From Micromonospora aurantiaca ATCC 27029 (GTDB taxonomy: Bacteria > Actinomycetota > Actinomycetes > Mycobacteriales > Micromonosporaceae): 64,000 bases of DNA. The notes beneath the pieces were generated by a model. It was not told the origin of the DNA and did not search any database. It saw only the letters and a program-made list of their open reading frames with translations. Where the stretch lies: the NCBI RefSeq assembly GCF_000145235.1, contig NC_014391.1:5847501-5911500 (forward strand), in the 5' to 3' direction. Positions 1 to 9,201 of this stretch are shown here, piece after piece. The translations under genes were made by a program, and so were the position numbers. Position 1 is the stretch's first letter. Each line of letters opens with the position of its first letter.

Positions 1-115
1 TGCTCAACGCAACTTCCCGCGGTGGATGTCGTCTACCCGGGCCGCATAACGTTGGACCACGGCGCCAGCCCGTGGGCCGACGGTGGCCGGGCGCGCCCGA
101 CTCTGGGAGCACGAC

Positions 116-937
116 ATGACGATGGACGCCATCCGCCAGCGCTTTCTGATGTGCCGGCCGACGTACTTCGCCGTCGACTACGCGATCAACCCGTGGATGG
201 ACCCCACCGCCCCGGTCGACGCCGACCTGGCGATCCGGCAGTGGGAGCAGCTTCGGCGCACGTACCTGGACCTGGGCCACGAGGTCGACCTGATCGAGCC
301 GGTCGCCGGCCTGCCGGACATGGTCTTCGCCGCGAACGGCGGCACCGTGATCGACGGCAAGGCCATGGCGGTGCAGTTCCGCGACCCGCAGCGCGCCGAC
401 GAGGCGCCCGCGTACCGGGCCTGGTTCGAGGGCGCCGGCTTCGAGATGTACGACCCGAAGCACGTCAACGAGGGCGAGGGCGACGTCCTGCTGGCCGGTG
501 ACCACCTGCTCGCCGGCACCGGGTTCCGCACCGCGCACGCCTCGCACGCGCAGCTCCAGGAGGTCTTCGGCTATCCGGTGATCACCATGCAGCTCGTGGA
601 CCCCCGGTTCTACCACCTGGACACCGCGCTGACAGTGCTCGACGAGCGCACCGTGGCGTACCTGCCGGAGGCGTTCTCCCCCGGCAGCCGGGCGGTGCTG
701 CGCCGGTTGTTCCCGGACGCGATCCACGCCACCATGGCCGACGCCGAGGTGCTGGGCCTGAACGCGGTCAGCGACGGCCGGCACGTGGTGCTGCCCGCGC
801 AGGCCACCGACCTGGCCGCGAAGCTGCGCGACCGGGGCTACGAGACCATCGGGATCGACCTGTCCGAGCTGCGCAAGGCCGGCGGCGGACCGAAGTGCTG
901 CACGTTGCGACTCCGTCAGGGAAAGGCGAGCAAGTGA
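116..937 (+). CDS. ddaH: Dimethylargininase (DDAH-type guanidine hydrolase)
   Basis: This 273-residue protein has the DDAH/arginine deiminase-like fold family features: PDMVFAANGG near residues 68-76, a His in FYHLDTALTVL (H167), and a C-terminal GGGPKCCTLRL with the nucleophilic Cys at 261 or 262. The family hydrolyses methylated arginines to citrulline plus methylamines. In actinobacteria it often sits beside ornithine aminotransferase, which suggests a role in arginine/ornithine turnover (inference). I chose ATG 116 because GGAG lies 6 nt upstream; the in-frame ATG at 83 has no ribosome binding site. The last codons overlap the rocD start (GTGA), so the two are translationally coupled. Positions 1-115 hold only the upstream region. 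A CATAAC box near 46 could be a -10, but this is weak. Confidence 0.93.
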   Translation: MTMDAIRQRFLMCRPTYFAVDYAINPWMDPTAPVDADLAIRQWEQLRRTYLDLGHEVDLIEPVAGLPDMVFAANGGTVIDGKAMAVQFRDPQRADEAPAYRAWFEGAGFEMYDPKHVNEGEGDVLLAGDHLLAGTGFRTAHASHAQLQEVFGYPVITMQLVDPRFYHLDTALTVLDERTVAYLPEAFSPGSRAVLRRLFPDAIHATMADAEVLGLNAVSDGRHVVLPAQATDLAAKLRDRGYETIGIDLSELRKAGGGPKCCTLRLRQGKASK

Positions 938-2151
938 TCATCGACGACATGCTGCGGACTCCGTCCGCGGTCCGGGACGCGGAGCGTCACACGGCGCACA
1001 ACTACCACCCGCTGCCCGTGGTGATCTCGTCGGCCGAGGGCGCCTGGCTGACCGACGTGGACGGCCGCCGCTACCTGGACTGCCTGGCGGGATACTCGGC
1101 GCTGAACTTCGGCCACCGGCACCCGAAGCTGATCGAGGCCGCGCACGCGCAGCTCGACCGGCTCACGCTGACCAGCCGCGCGTTCATCCACGACCAGTTC
1201 GCCGACTTCTGCCGCGAGCTGGCCGCGCTGTGCGGCAAGGACCTCGTGCTGCCGATGAACACCGGCGCCGAGGCGGTGGAGACCGGCATCAAGGTGGCCC
1301 GCAAGTGGGGCTACCAGGTCAAGGGCGTCACGCCGGGCCAGGCCAACATCGTGGTGGCGGAGGGCAACTTCCACGGCCGTACCACCACCATCGTCAGCTT
1401 CTCCACCGACGAGGACGCGCGCGCCGACTTCGGGCCGTACACCCCGGGTTTCACAGTGGTGCCCTACGGCGACCTGGACGCGCTGACCGCGGCGATCGAC
1501 GAGAACACGGTGGCCGTGCTGCTGGAGCCGATCCAGGGTGAGCAGGGCGTCGTGGTGCCGCCGGAGGGCTACCTGCCGGGTGTGCGCCGGGTCTGCACCG
1601 AACGCAACGTGCTGTTCGTCGCCGACGAGATCCAGTCGGGTCTGGGGCGTACCGGCGCGACGTTCGCCTGCGAGCACGAGGGCGTCGAGCCGGACATGTA
1701 CCTGCTGGGCAAGGCGCTCGGCGGCGGCATCGTGCCGGTGTCGGCGGTGGCGGCGAACCGCGACGTGCTGGGTGTGCTCCAGCCGGGCCAGCACGGCTCG
1801 ACGTTCGGCGGCAACCCGCTGGCCTGCGCGGTCGCGACCGAGGTGGTCCGGCTGCTCGCCACCGGCGAGTTCCAGCGCCGCTCGGCCGAGCTGGGCGAGC
1901 GGCTGCACGCCGGGCTGCGCGGCCTGATCGGCAAGGGCCTGGTGGCGGTACGCGGGCGCGGGCTGTGGGCCGGGCTGGACATCGACCCGGAGCTGATGAC
2001 CGGCCGGCAGGCGTGCGAGCGGCTGATGGAGCGGGGCGTGCTGGCCAAGGACACGCACGGCTCGACCATCCGGCTCGCCCCGCCGCTGGTGATCACCGCC
2101 GACGAGATCGACCACGCGGTGGCGCAGCTCGCCGCAGTCCTGGCCGGCTGA
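934..2151 (+). CDS. rocD: Ornithine--oxo-acid aminotransferase
   Basis: A class-III PLP aminotransferase of about 405 residues. It has PMNTGAEAVETGIKVARKW near residue 110, the EPIQGEQG segment, the FVADEIQSGLGRTG strand, and the PLP-binding Lys in LLGKALGGG near residue 259. It transfers the delta-amino group of ornithine to 2-oxoglutarate, giving glutamate semialdehyde that leads to proline or glutamate. The GTG at 934 overlaps the ddaH stop by four bases, with GAAAGG upstream; ATG 949 is an alternative start. With ddaH it forms a two-gene arginine/ornithine operon closed by a strong hairpin terminator. Confidence 0.94.
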   Translation: MIIDDMLRTPSAVRDAERHTAHNYHPLPVVISSAEGAWLTDVDGRRYLDCLAGYSALNFGHRHPKLIEAAHAQLDRLTLTSRAFIHDQFADFCRELAALCGKDLVLPMNTGAEAVETGIKVARKWGYQVKGVTPGQANIVVAEGNFHGRTTTIVSFSTDEDARADFGPYTPGFTVVPYGDLDALTAAIDENTVAVLLEPIQGEQGVVVPPEGYLPGVRRVCTERNVLFVADEIQSGLGRTGATFACEHEGVEPDMYLLGKALGGGIVPVSAVAANRDVLGVLQPGQHGSTFGGNPLACAVATEVVRLLATGEFQRRSAELGERLHAGLRGLIGKGLVAVRGRGLWAGLDIDPELMTGRQACERLMERGVLAKDTHGSTIRLAPPLVITADEIDHAVAQLAAVLAG

Positions 2152-2180
2152 GGCCGTACGCGGCCGACTCCGTACGCGAG

Positions 2181-2213
2181 AAGGCGCCGGGACCGCGACG
2201 GTCCCGGCGCCTT
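2181..2213. terminator. Hairpin terminator after rocD
   Basis: A perfect 14-bp stem (AAGGCGCCGGGACC and its complement) closes on a 5-nt loop. It sits between rocD (+) and the FHA gene (-), so it can serve both convergent transcripts. No long U tract follows, as is usual at this GC content. Confidence 0.85.
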
Positions 2214-2225
2214 CGCACGTGCCCG

Positions 2226-3374
2226 TCAGGGACGCGGCAGCCGCATCGCCATGGTCGGCGCCTCGGCCATCACCGAGTTCGGGGTGTACTTCGCGTCGCT
2301 GCTCATGTCGTCCGCGCGGCCCACCTGCACGCCCGGGTACAGCTCGATCAGGTCGCTCTCGGCGAGCACCCGGGACTGCTGCGGCGCCAGCGCGATCCGC
2401 TCGTGCTCGGCCATCGAACCACCGGGGCGTACCCCGGAGCCGTTGGTGCTGGTGTCGGTGACCACCACCTCGCCCACCCGCAGCTCCAGCCGGATGTGGC
2501 TGCGGCTGATCCAGCGCCGGGCCTCGTCGTTGAGCCACTGGCCGAGCGTCACCCCACCCGGGCCGTCCGGTGCCCGGCCGATCGCCACCGGTTCGGTCTC
2601 GGTGAGCACGAACCGCTTGCGGACCAGACCGCCGATGCGCACGGCGAGCACAGCGGTACGTGGGCGCGGGCCGGCGTCGGAGAGCCGTGCGCCGTGCCGG
2701 GGGCAGGTCGGCGCGCCGGTACGCAGCGTGGGCGGCGGCTGCTCGGCCGGCACCCGGTCCACGGCGGCCAGGTCGGCGAAGGCGCCACCGCCCCCACCGC
2801 CGCCGAACAGCGCGCAGCCCGGCTCGGGGCAGCGCCACTTCCGGGAGAGCACCTTGACGCCCGCGGGTGAGCGACTGCCGGTGGCCGGGTCCTGGCCGCC
2901 GCCGACGTGCGCGATGAACACCGGCCCGCCGGCGCCGGGCACCGGGGCGAGCACCCGGCCCGCCTGCGCGACCCACGGGTACCGCCCGACGAGCCCGTCC
3001 AGCCGCGCCCGGGTGAGCACCGGCAGGCCGAGCAGGTCGGCCACCTCCAGCATCCGGTCACCGGGCTGGTCGAGCACCTCCACCAGGCCGTCGTCGGCCC
3101 ACCGGCGCACCACCATCCGCTCGTTGGAGGTCAGGTCGGCGTCGGACAGCAGCGCCCGGTGCACGATCGCGTAGACCGGGACGCTGTCCTCGCCGATCTG
3201 CCGGGACAGCGCGTCGATCACCATGCCGAGTCGCAGCAGGCTGGCCGGACGGCCGCCGTCCAGGTTCTGCCAGCGGATCACCTCGGCCAGGTCGACCACG
3301 GCCCGGGCCAGCGACGGATCGGTGCAGACCCGACCCTCGATGGCGTCGAGCACCTTGCTGATCTCGAATCTCAT
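2226..3374 (-). CDS. FHA-domain protein
   Basis: A 382-residue cytosolic protein. The C-terminal third is an FHA phosphothreonine-binding domain: AIGRAPDG, then RWISRSHIRLEL, then VTDTSTNGSGVRPGG, carrying the expected Arg, Ser-x-x-His and Asn-Gly positions. The N-terminal half (about residues 1-130, starting MRFEISKVLDAIEG) is predicted helical and resembles actinobacterial proteins placed near type VII or kinase signalling genes. A central segment has two Cys pairs (CPEPGC and CPRH) around a poly-Gly tract and may bind zinc. ATG 3374 follows GGAG by 6 nt. It probably reads Thr phosphorylation by kinases such as the one at 11615. No operon partner is evident. Confidence 0.85.
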   Translation of the reverse strand: MRFEISKVLDAIEGRVCTDPSLARAVVDLAEVIRWQNLDGGRPASLLRLGMVIDALSRQIGEDSVPVYAIVHRALLSDADLTSNERMVVRRWADDGLVEVLDQPGDRMLEVADLLGLPVLTRARLDGLVGRYPWVAQAGRVLAPVPGAGGPVFIAHVGGGQDPATGSRSPAGVKVLSRKWRCPEPGCALFGGGGGGGAFADLAAVDRVPAEQPPPTLRTGAPTCPRHGARLSDAGPRPRTAVLAVRIGGLVRKRFVLTETEPVAIGRAPDGPGGVTLGQWLNDEARRWISRSHIRLELRVGEVVVTDTSTNGSGVRPGGSMAEHERIALAPQQSRVLAESDLIELYPGVQVGRADDMSSDAKYTPNSVMAEAPTMAMRLPRP

Positions 3375-3497
3375 GCCGCAGCTCCGCACGATGTCGTCCC
3401 GTGACGCGGCCGGGGCCGGTCGGCCCGCCGCGCCGCGCGCCACCACCGCGGCGCGTCCTCCACCATGCGACGACCCTACCGGCCACCCCCGCCGGCG

Positions 3498-3531
3498 GCG
3501 TGGCGGCGCACTCCCGAAAGGGGCGCACGCC
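3498..3531. terminator. Imperfect hairpin after the desaturase gene
   Basis: GTGGCGGCGCACTCCC and GGGGCGCACGCCAC can pair over about 14 bp with three mismatches around a GAAA loop. It lies downstream of the minus-strand desaturase and is a plausible terminator. Confidence 0.45.
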
Positions 3532-3571
3532 ACCGGGCGGGCGCCGCTCGCCCCCGCCCGGCCCGCCGCGC

Positions 3572-4624
3572 TCAGGCCGCGCGCAGCGGCCGGCCTACGT
3601 CGTGCAGGTGCGCCAGCGCCTGCCGGTACGACTCGACCAGCCCGGTCTCCGCGTACGGGACGCCCTGCTCGGCGCAGTACGCCATCACGAGCGGCCGGGC
3701 CCGGCGCAGGTTGGCGCGCGGCATGTTCGGGAACAGGTGGTGCTCGATCTGGTAGTTGAGCCCGCCCAGCGCCAGGTCGACGAACCGGCCGCCGCGTACG
3801 TTGCGCGAGGTCAGCACCTGCTTGCGCAGGTAGTCCAGCTCGTCGTCGGCGGTGGGCATCGGCATGCCCTTGTGGTTCGGGGCGAACGAGCAGCCCATGT
3901 AGAGGCCCCACAGCCCCTGGTGCACGGCGACGAACAGCAGCGCCTTCGCCGGTGACATGACCGCGAACAGCAGCCCGAGGTAGCCGGCGGCGTGCGCGGC
4001 GAGCAGCAGCGCCTCCACGGCCCGGTGCCGCATCGGCACCCGCCACCGCCCGTCCGGTTCCCGGCCGACGAGCGCCTGCACGCTCGCCACGTGCAGCGCC
4101 AGCCCTTCCAGCAGCAGCAGCGGGAAGAACAGCCACGCCTGGCGGCGGGCCATCCACCGGCTCAGGCCGCGCGTCGCCGTCGCCTGTTCGTACGTCCAGA
4201 CCAGCGCGCCCGCGCCGACGTCCGGGTCCTCGTCGGTGTGGTTCGGGTTGGCGTGGTGCCGGTTGTGCTTGTCCACCCACCAGCCGTAGCTGAGCCCGAC
4301 CGCGAGGTTGCCGGCGACCAGTCCGGCCGCCTCGCTCGGCCCGCGCCGGCGGAACATCTGCCGGTGCCCGGCGTCGTGGCCGAGGAACGCCACCTGCGTG
4401 GTGACCACCGCCATCACCACCGCCAGCGGCATCTGCCACCACGAGTCACCGACGAGCGCCACCACGATCCAGCCGGCCAGGAACGCGCCGAGCGTGAGCG
4501 CGATCCGCAGCGCGTACCGGCCGGGCCGCCGTTCGAGCAGTCCCGCCTCGGCGATCCGGCGGGACAGCCGCGCGTAGTCGCTGCCCCGCCGTGCCGCGGG
4601 TTCCGTCGACGTGGAAGTGGTCAT
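3572..4624 (-). CDS. Membrane fatty-acid desaturase (acyl-CoA/lipid type)
   Basis: A 350-residue integral membrane di-iron desaturase. The three His boxes are clear: HDAGH (near residue 84), HNRHH (near 119) and QIEHH (near 302). Hydrophobic pairs lie near residues 40-80 and in the stretch between the second and third boxes. The family inserts a double bond in a fatty acyl chain using O2 and reduced ferredoxin or a reductase. It is DesA3-like in layout, but the substrate cannot be read from sequence. ATG 4624 is preferred over ATG 4672 because GGGGG precedes it at suitable spacing and the extra 16 residues look untranslated. No reductase gene is adjacent. Confidence 0.88.
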   Translation of the reverse strand: MTTSTSTEPAARRGSDYARLSRRIAEAGLLERRPGRYALRIALTLGAFLAGWIVVALVGDSWWQMPLAVVMAVVTTQVAFLGHDAGHRQMFRRRGPSEAAGLVAGNLAVGLSYGWWVDKHNRHHANPNHTDEDPDVGAGALVWTYEQATATRGLSRWMARRQAWLFFPLLLLEGLALHVASVQALVGREPDGRWRVPMRHRAVEALLLAAHAAGYLGLLFAVMSPAKALLFVAVHQGLWGLYMGCSFAPNHKGMPMPTADDELDYLRKQVLTSRNVRGGRFVDLALGGLNYQIEHHLFPNMPRANLRRARPLVMAYCAEQGVPYAETGLVESYRQALAHLHDVGRPLRAA

Positions 4625-4909
4625 GTCGCCCCCGATGCCGCGAGCCACGCTCCGTACGCGACTCTCCGTCACCGATTCTGGCGATGACCGTCGCCGTGGG
4701 TAATCCCGCAGACCCCCGGCTCGGAGGTGGTGCTGGCCCTACCTCTCTGGGCCGGCGCGGCGCAAACGATCTTCGTCACACCGCAGCGAGCCCGTACGAC
4801 GGTGGGCGCACCCCCTCTGACCAGCTAATCTGTACGTAAAGATGAGTACCACTCAGCTGAACGGCCGATAGGCAGGCTGCACGGTCGTCGACAGACGGGA
4901 GACAGCGCG
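4625..4909. other. Divergent intergenic region, desaturase / SDR
   Basis: This 285-bp gap separates divergent genes and must hold both promoters. The least GC-rich part, 4826-4850 (TAATCT, TACGTAAAGAT), is a plausible -10 region for the SDR gene. I see no convincing operator, RNA gene or extra reading frame. Confidence 0.4.
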
Positions 4910-5689
4910 GTGCGTGGATTGACGGAAAAGGTGGTGTTGGTGACGGGCGGCGGCTTCAGCCCCGACCAGGTGGGCTCCGGACTCGGCATGTCCATGTGCG
5001 TCGAGCTGGCCGCCGAGGGCGCGAAGGTGGTCGTCTCCGACCTCTCCCTGGAACGCGCCGAGGCGACAGTCACGCGCGTCAAGGAAGCCGGCGGCGACGC
5101 GGTGGCGGTGGCGGCCGACGTCACCGACGAGGACTCGGTGCGCGCCATGGTGAGCGCCGCCCTCGACGCGTACGGGCGCATCGACGTGCTGGTGAACAAC
5201 GCCGGCGTGTTCGGCGCGTACGTGCCGCTGCTGGAGATCGAGAACAGCCAGTGGGACCGCGTCATGGAGGTCGACCTGAAGGGCGTCTTCCTGGCCACGA
5301 AGGCCACGCTGCCGCACATGCTGGAGCGCGGCAAGGGCGTCGTGATCAACGTGTCGTCGGCGTCCGGCGTGGTCGCCAGCGAGGTCGGCGCGGAGTACAC
5401 CACCGCCAAGCACGGCGTCATCGGGCTGACCAAGCAGATCGCCTACGACTACGGCCACCAGGGCATCCGTGCGGTCGGCATCGGCCCCGGCGTGATCAAG
5501 ACCGCCGCCTTCGAGGGCGCGGAGATCACCAGCGACTTCCCGTTCTACGACCTGACCATGCAGGCGCCCGCCGGCCGGTACGGCGAGCCGCACGAGATCG
5601 CCCGTGCGGTCTGCTTCCTCGCCAGCGACGACGCGTCCTTCATCCACGGCCACACCATCCCGGTCGACGGTGGTTCGCCGATCAGGTGA
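4910..5689 (+). CDS. Short-chain dehydrogenase/reductase (SDR)
   Basis: A 259-residue classical SDR with a Rossmann fold. It shows NNAG (near residue 97), the catalytic Ser in VSSASG, the YTTAK motif (Tyr about 163, Lys about 167) and a C-terminal VDGGSPIR. An acidic residue at the end of beta-2 (VVSDLSLERA) suggests NAD(H). The glycine-rich loop is unusual: TGGGFSPDQVGSGLG replaces the usual TGxxxGIG and is several residues longer. GTG 4910 has GGGAGAC about 7 nt upstream. The substrate is unknown. It stands alone and ends at a strong terminator. Confidence 0.87.
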   Translation: MRGLTEKVVLVTGGGFSPDQVGSGLGMSMCVELAAEGAKVVVSDLSLERAEATVTRVKEAGGDAVAVAADVTDEDSVRAMVSAALDAYGRIDVLVNNAGVFGAYVPLLEIENSQWDRVMEVDLKGVFLATKATLPHMLERGKGVVINVSSASGVVASEVGAEYTTAKHGVIGLTKQIAYDYGHQGIRAVGIGPGVIKTAAFEGAEITSDFPFYDLTMQAPAGRYGEPHEIARAVCFLASDDASFIHGHTIPVDGGSPIR

Positions 5690-5700
5690 GGCGAACGGAT

Positions 5701-5733
5701 CGGCCCGGGCGGGATCGTCTCCCGCCCGGGCCG
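5701..5733. terminator. Bidirectional hairpin terminator
   Basis: A perfect 14-bp stem (CGGCCCGGGCGGGA with its complement) has a 5-nt loop. It lies between the convergent SDR gene and the large membrane-protein gene. Confidence 0.85.
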
Positions 5734-5746
5734 CATCCCCGCCGGG

Positions 5747-8700
5747 TCAGCCGAGCCGGGCGACGGCGTCGCGCAGCCGGACCAGGTCGCGCCGGCGCCG
5801 CTCGTAGGTGGCGGCCAGCCCGATCAGCAGCAGCCCGCCGAGGCCCAGGAAGATCCAGCGGGGCAGCAGGTCCCAGCCCCGGGCCAGCTCGTGCAGCGCC
5901 AGCGGCACCAGCGTGGCCGCGCCCAGCACCACTGGCGCCTGCCAGCGCCGGGCCGCCCCGCCGAGCACGACGGCGAGCGCCGCCGCGCCGAGCGCCAGCC
6001 GCCGCCACGGCTGCGGCTCACCTGACACCAGCACCGACACGAGGCTCGGCAGGAACGCCGCACCGAGCCCGGGGCCGAGCGCCAGCCAGCTGGTCAGGCC
6101 GGGCCGGCGCCGCAGCGCCAGCAGCCCGGCGCCCAGGGCGAGCGCCGCCGCCGGCAGCGTGTACGCCTCCAGCACGACCACCCCGCCCGCGGCGAGCAGC
6201 AGCCACCCGCCGACCAGCTCGCTGCCGGCGGCCACCGCCGCCAGCACGCGACGCCCGGCCGGCGACTCGCCCCGGCGTGGCACCCGGACCGCGACGGCCA
6301 CACCCCACAGCACGCAGACCGCCGCCGCGTACCGCAGCGAGCCGCCGGTGAGCAGCAGCGCGAGCAGCGCCACGGCCTGCGCCGCCGCCTCCAGCGCCCA
6401 CGCACCGGCCCGCCCCGCGCCGACGCCGTCCGGCCCTCGGACCACGCGCAGCAGCGGCGCCGCGTGCAGCGTCACCGCCGCGACGGCCAGGGCGGCGAAC
6501 GCCGCGGTACGCAGCGGCAGCCCCGCCGCCAGCGACGCGGTGACCGCGAACCCGGTGGCAGTCGCGACCGCGCCCAGCCACCCCGCGATCCGGACCACAG
6601 CCGGCCGCCCGGCCGCCCCGGTCACGGCACCGGCCACCACCAGCGCCCCGAGTGCGGCGAGCGTCCCCGCCCGGGTGGCGAGCAGGCCACCGAACCCGGG
6701 TACGGCCAGCACCGCCCCGAGCGGCACGAGCACCACCGGGCGCGCGCCGGTGAGCGCGACGACCAGCAGCGCGGCCAGCCCGACGCCGAACGCGACCGCC
6801 GGCACCACCGGCCAGGGGGCACCGGCCGCCTCCGCCAGCACCGGCAGCGCGACAGCGCCGAACGGCAGCGCGGCGAGCCACCAGGCGACGCGGCGGTCCG
6901 TGGCGGCGTACGCCCCGGCGGCGACGCCCAGGAGCAGCAGCACCAGCCCGGCGCGGGCGGTCCCGGCGGAGGCAGCCGCGGCGGCGGGCACCCCGGACCA
7001 GGGTTGCACCGGCAGGTCAACGAGCAACGTCAGCACCACCGGGGACACGGCCAGCAACGCCACGGCGGCCAGCACGCCGCCGACCGCGCGCAGCGCGACC
7101 GCCGGCCGGGAGCCGGCCCCGGCGGCGAGCGCCAGCAGCACCCCCACCGCTGCGTACGGCGCCACCGGTTCCCCGCCCGGCGCGACGAGCGGCCCGAGGC
7201 CGACCCCGGCGAGCGCGACGGCGAGCCCCGTCGAGGCGTACCCGCTCAGGTCGGTCCACAGGCGACGGACGGCGAGGACGACGACGACCGGCACCACGAC
7301 GGCGGCGGTCGCGCCGCGCAGCTGCCACCAGGCCGGCGCGCCGAGGCCGAGCAGCGCGACCGCCACGCCCGCCGGTACGGCGAGCAGCGAAACGGCCAGC
7401 GCGACGCCGCCGACGACCGGCTGCGCGCCCTGTCCACGCCGGCCCAGCACGGCGAGCGCCGCGCCGAGCACCGCCGTGACGGCGAGCACGGCCACGGCCC
7501 CGCCCGGGGCGGCGCAGCCGACGAGCAGCGCGTGCCCGAGCAGTACCGCCCCGGCCGACGCGGTGACCGGCACGACGACCCGCCCTCCACGCGGCCGGGC
7601 CACCGCCGCCAGCAGCAGCGCGGCGGCCGTCGCGAGGTCCACGACCAGCACCAGCGGCCACGGCGTCGCCGTCACGGCCGGCGCGGCGAGGGCGACCAGA
7701 CCGGCGGCGGCCACGCCGGCGAGCGGCCGGACGGCCCGGGGCGTCAGCAGCGCGACCGCCCCGGCGGTCAGCAGCAGGGCCACCGGAAGCTGCCAGCCCC
7801 AGGACGGGACCGGCACGTCCCGGCCGCCCTGCCAGGCCGGGAAGCCGACGCTCGCGGTGGACGCGCCGACCAGGCCGGTGAGCACGACCGCCACCTGGCC
7901 CAGCGCGGCGGCCACGGCGAGCGCGCCCACGAGCGGACCGGTCCGGACCGGCGCCGGCAACGCCCGGACCGCACCGGCGAGCGCCGCCACCACGAGGCCG
8001 GCGGCGAGCAGCAGCAGCCCGGACCGCCACTCGGCGACCGGCCGGATCAGTGCGACCGCGAGCACCGGCACCAGCAGCCCGGTGGCCGTCGCGCGCCAGA
8101 GGCGGCCACCCGCGGCGAGCCCGCCGGCGACCAGCGCCAGCGCCACCACCAGCAGCGGACCGCCGGCCAGCAGCGGCGTGCCCGCCGCGTGGCCGACCGC
8201 CAGCGGCACCAGCGCGCAGCCGGCCGCCAGGACCAGCGCCGTGCCGTGCCCGGTCCAGCCCAGCACCCGCCCGGCCACCAGCGCCGTGCGATTGCCGGAG
8301 GTACGGCGGCGCAGCACGACCACGACCGCGAGGTCACCGAGCGCCACGGCGGTCAGCACCAGCGCCCAGCCGGCAGCGGTGGGCCGGAACGCGGCAGCGG
8401 CCAGCGGCAGCACCGGCTGCGCGAGCAGCCACGCCGCGAACCAGGGTGCGGTGAGGCGGCTGACCAGCGCGTAACCGGCGGCCACCGCGGCGCTGCCCGC
8501 CGCCACCAGCGCCGCGTACCGGCTGCCGGGCAGGCCGGTCACCCCGAACAGGTCCACCGACCAGGCGGCGGATCCGTCCAGGACCACCAGGAGCAGCGCC
8601 ACCGAGGCGAGCGTCTCGGCGGTGCCGCGCAGCCCGCGGGCCCGGGCGACGAGCGGCGCGACCAGGGCCAGCGCGGTGACGGCGAGCAGGATCAGCGCCC

Positions 8701-9154
8701 GGCCGGCCACCCCGAACGTGCTCCAGGCGACGGCGGTGAACACCACGGCGGCGGTGCCGAGCAGCAGGCCACCGAGGACGAACAGCAGGCCCTGGACCGC
8801 GCGGGTGGAGGTCTCCGCGCCGCCGGGGCGTACCGCGACGGGGGTGGGCGGAAGCTGACGCGGCGGCGCCGGCGCCGGGAGCGGCGCGGGACCGGCGGCG
8901 CGCGGTGCGGGGATCTCCTGCCGGATCCGGGCCGCCAGCACCGCCCGCCGCTGCCGGGCCGTGACCAGCCGGCCGGACAGATCCTGGTACGTCAGCCGGG
9001 CCGCCTCGACGCGCGGCACCAGCTCGGTGATCTCCCGGTCCAGCCGGACAACCTCGGCGGCGGGCGGGTAGGGCGGGCGGCCGCAGGCGCGGCATCCGGC
9101 GACGAGGTCGGCCGGGGCGCCGCAACCGGGGCAGGGGTAGCCGGTGTTCTCCAC
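5747..9154 (-). CDS. Very large polytopic membrane protein with N-terminal zinc ribbon
   Basis: About 1135 residues. The first ~25 residues form a likely zinc ribbon (CPGC, then CRAC about 14 residues later). A short coiled-coil-like charged segment follows (about 30-75, REITELVPRVEAARL), then a Pro-rich linker. From about residue 105 to the end it is almost continuous Ala/Leu/Val/Gly hydrophobic segments, roughly 30 or more membrane helices, closing with a basic tail (YERRRRDLVRLRDAV). No transporter motif is recognised. Many-helix proteins of this kind (for example DUF2339-type) are unassigned. The GTG at 9154 is inferred: the frame is open further upstream but there overlaps cutA in another frame. 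Function unknown. Confidence 0.72.
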   Translation of the reverse strand: MENTGYPCPGCGAPADLVAGCRACGRPPYPPAAEVVRLDREITELVPRVEAARLTYQDLSGRLVTARQRRAVLAARIRQEIPAPRAAGPAPLPAPAPPRQLPPTPVAVRPGGAETSTRAVQGLLFVLGGLLLGTAAVVFTAVAWSTFGVAGRALILLAVTALALVAPLVARARGLRGTAETLASVALLLVVLDGSAAWSVDLFGVTGLPGSRYAALVAAGSAAVAAGYALVSRLTAPWFAAWLLAQPVLPLAAAAFRPTAAGWALVLTAVALGDLAVVVVLRRRTSGNRTALVAGRVLGWTGHGTALVLAAGCALVPLAVGHAAGTPLLAGGPLLVVALALVAGGLAAGGRLWRATATGLLVPVLAVALIRPVAEWRSGLLLLAAGLVVAALAGAVRALPAPVRTGPLVGALAVAAALGQVAVVLTGLVGASTASVGFPAWQGGRDVPVPSWGWQLPVALLLTAGAVALLTPRAVRPLAGVAAAGLVALAAPAVTATPWPLVLVVDLATAAALLLAAVARPRGGRVVVPVTASAGAVLLGHALLVGCAAPGGAVAVLAVTAVLGAALAVLGRRGQGAQPVVGGVALAVSLLAVPAGVAVALLGLGAPAWWQLRGATAAVVVPVVVVLAVRRLWTDLSGYASTGLAVALAGVGLGPLVAPGGEPVAPYAAVGVLLALAAGAGSRPAVALRAVGGVLAAVALLAVSPVVLTLLVDLPVQPWSGVPAAAAASAGTARAGLVLLLLGVAAGAYAATDRRVAWWLAALPFGAVALPVLAEAAGAPWPVVPAVAFGVGLAALLVVALTGARPVVLVPLGAVLAVPGFGGLLATRAGTLAALGALVVAGAVTGAAGRPAVVRIAGWLGAVATATGFAVTASLAAGLPLRTAAFAALAVAAVTLHAAPLLRVVRGPDGVGAGRAGAWALEAAAQAVALLALLLTGGSLRYAAAVCVLWGVAVAVRVPRRGESPAGRRVLAAVAAGSELVGGWLLLAAGGVVVLEAYTLPAAALALGAGLLALRRRPGLTSWLALGPGLGAAFLPSLVSVLVSGEPQPWRRLALGAAALAVVLGGAARRWQAPVVLGAATLVPLALHELARGWDLLPRWIFLGLGGLLLIGLAATYERRRRDLVRLRDAVARLG

Positions 9155-9201
9155 CCCGCCAGCTTCGTCAACGGCGGAGCGGACCGACAGAGTAGGAGTA
9201 C

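Noticed and set aside
916..2976. Long open frame on the minus strand opposite rocD
   Set aside because: It is the antisense of a conserved aminotransferase. Arg/Gly/Pro-rich composition is typical of shadow frames at 73% GC, and no SD or family motif is present.
2226..4442. 738-codon frame joining the FHA gene to upstream sequence
   Set aside because: The upstream part is the desaturase read in another frame. The FHA protein has its own ATG and SD at 3374.
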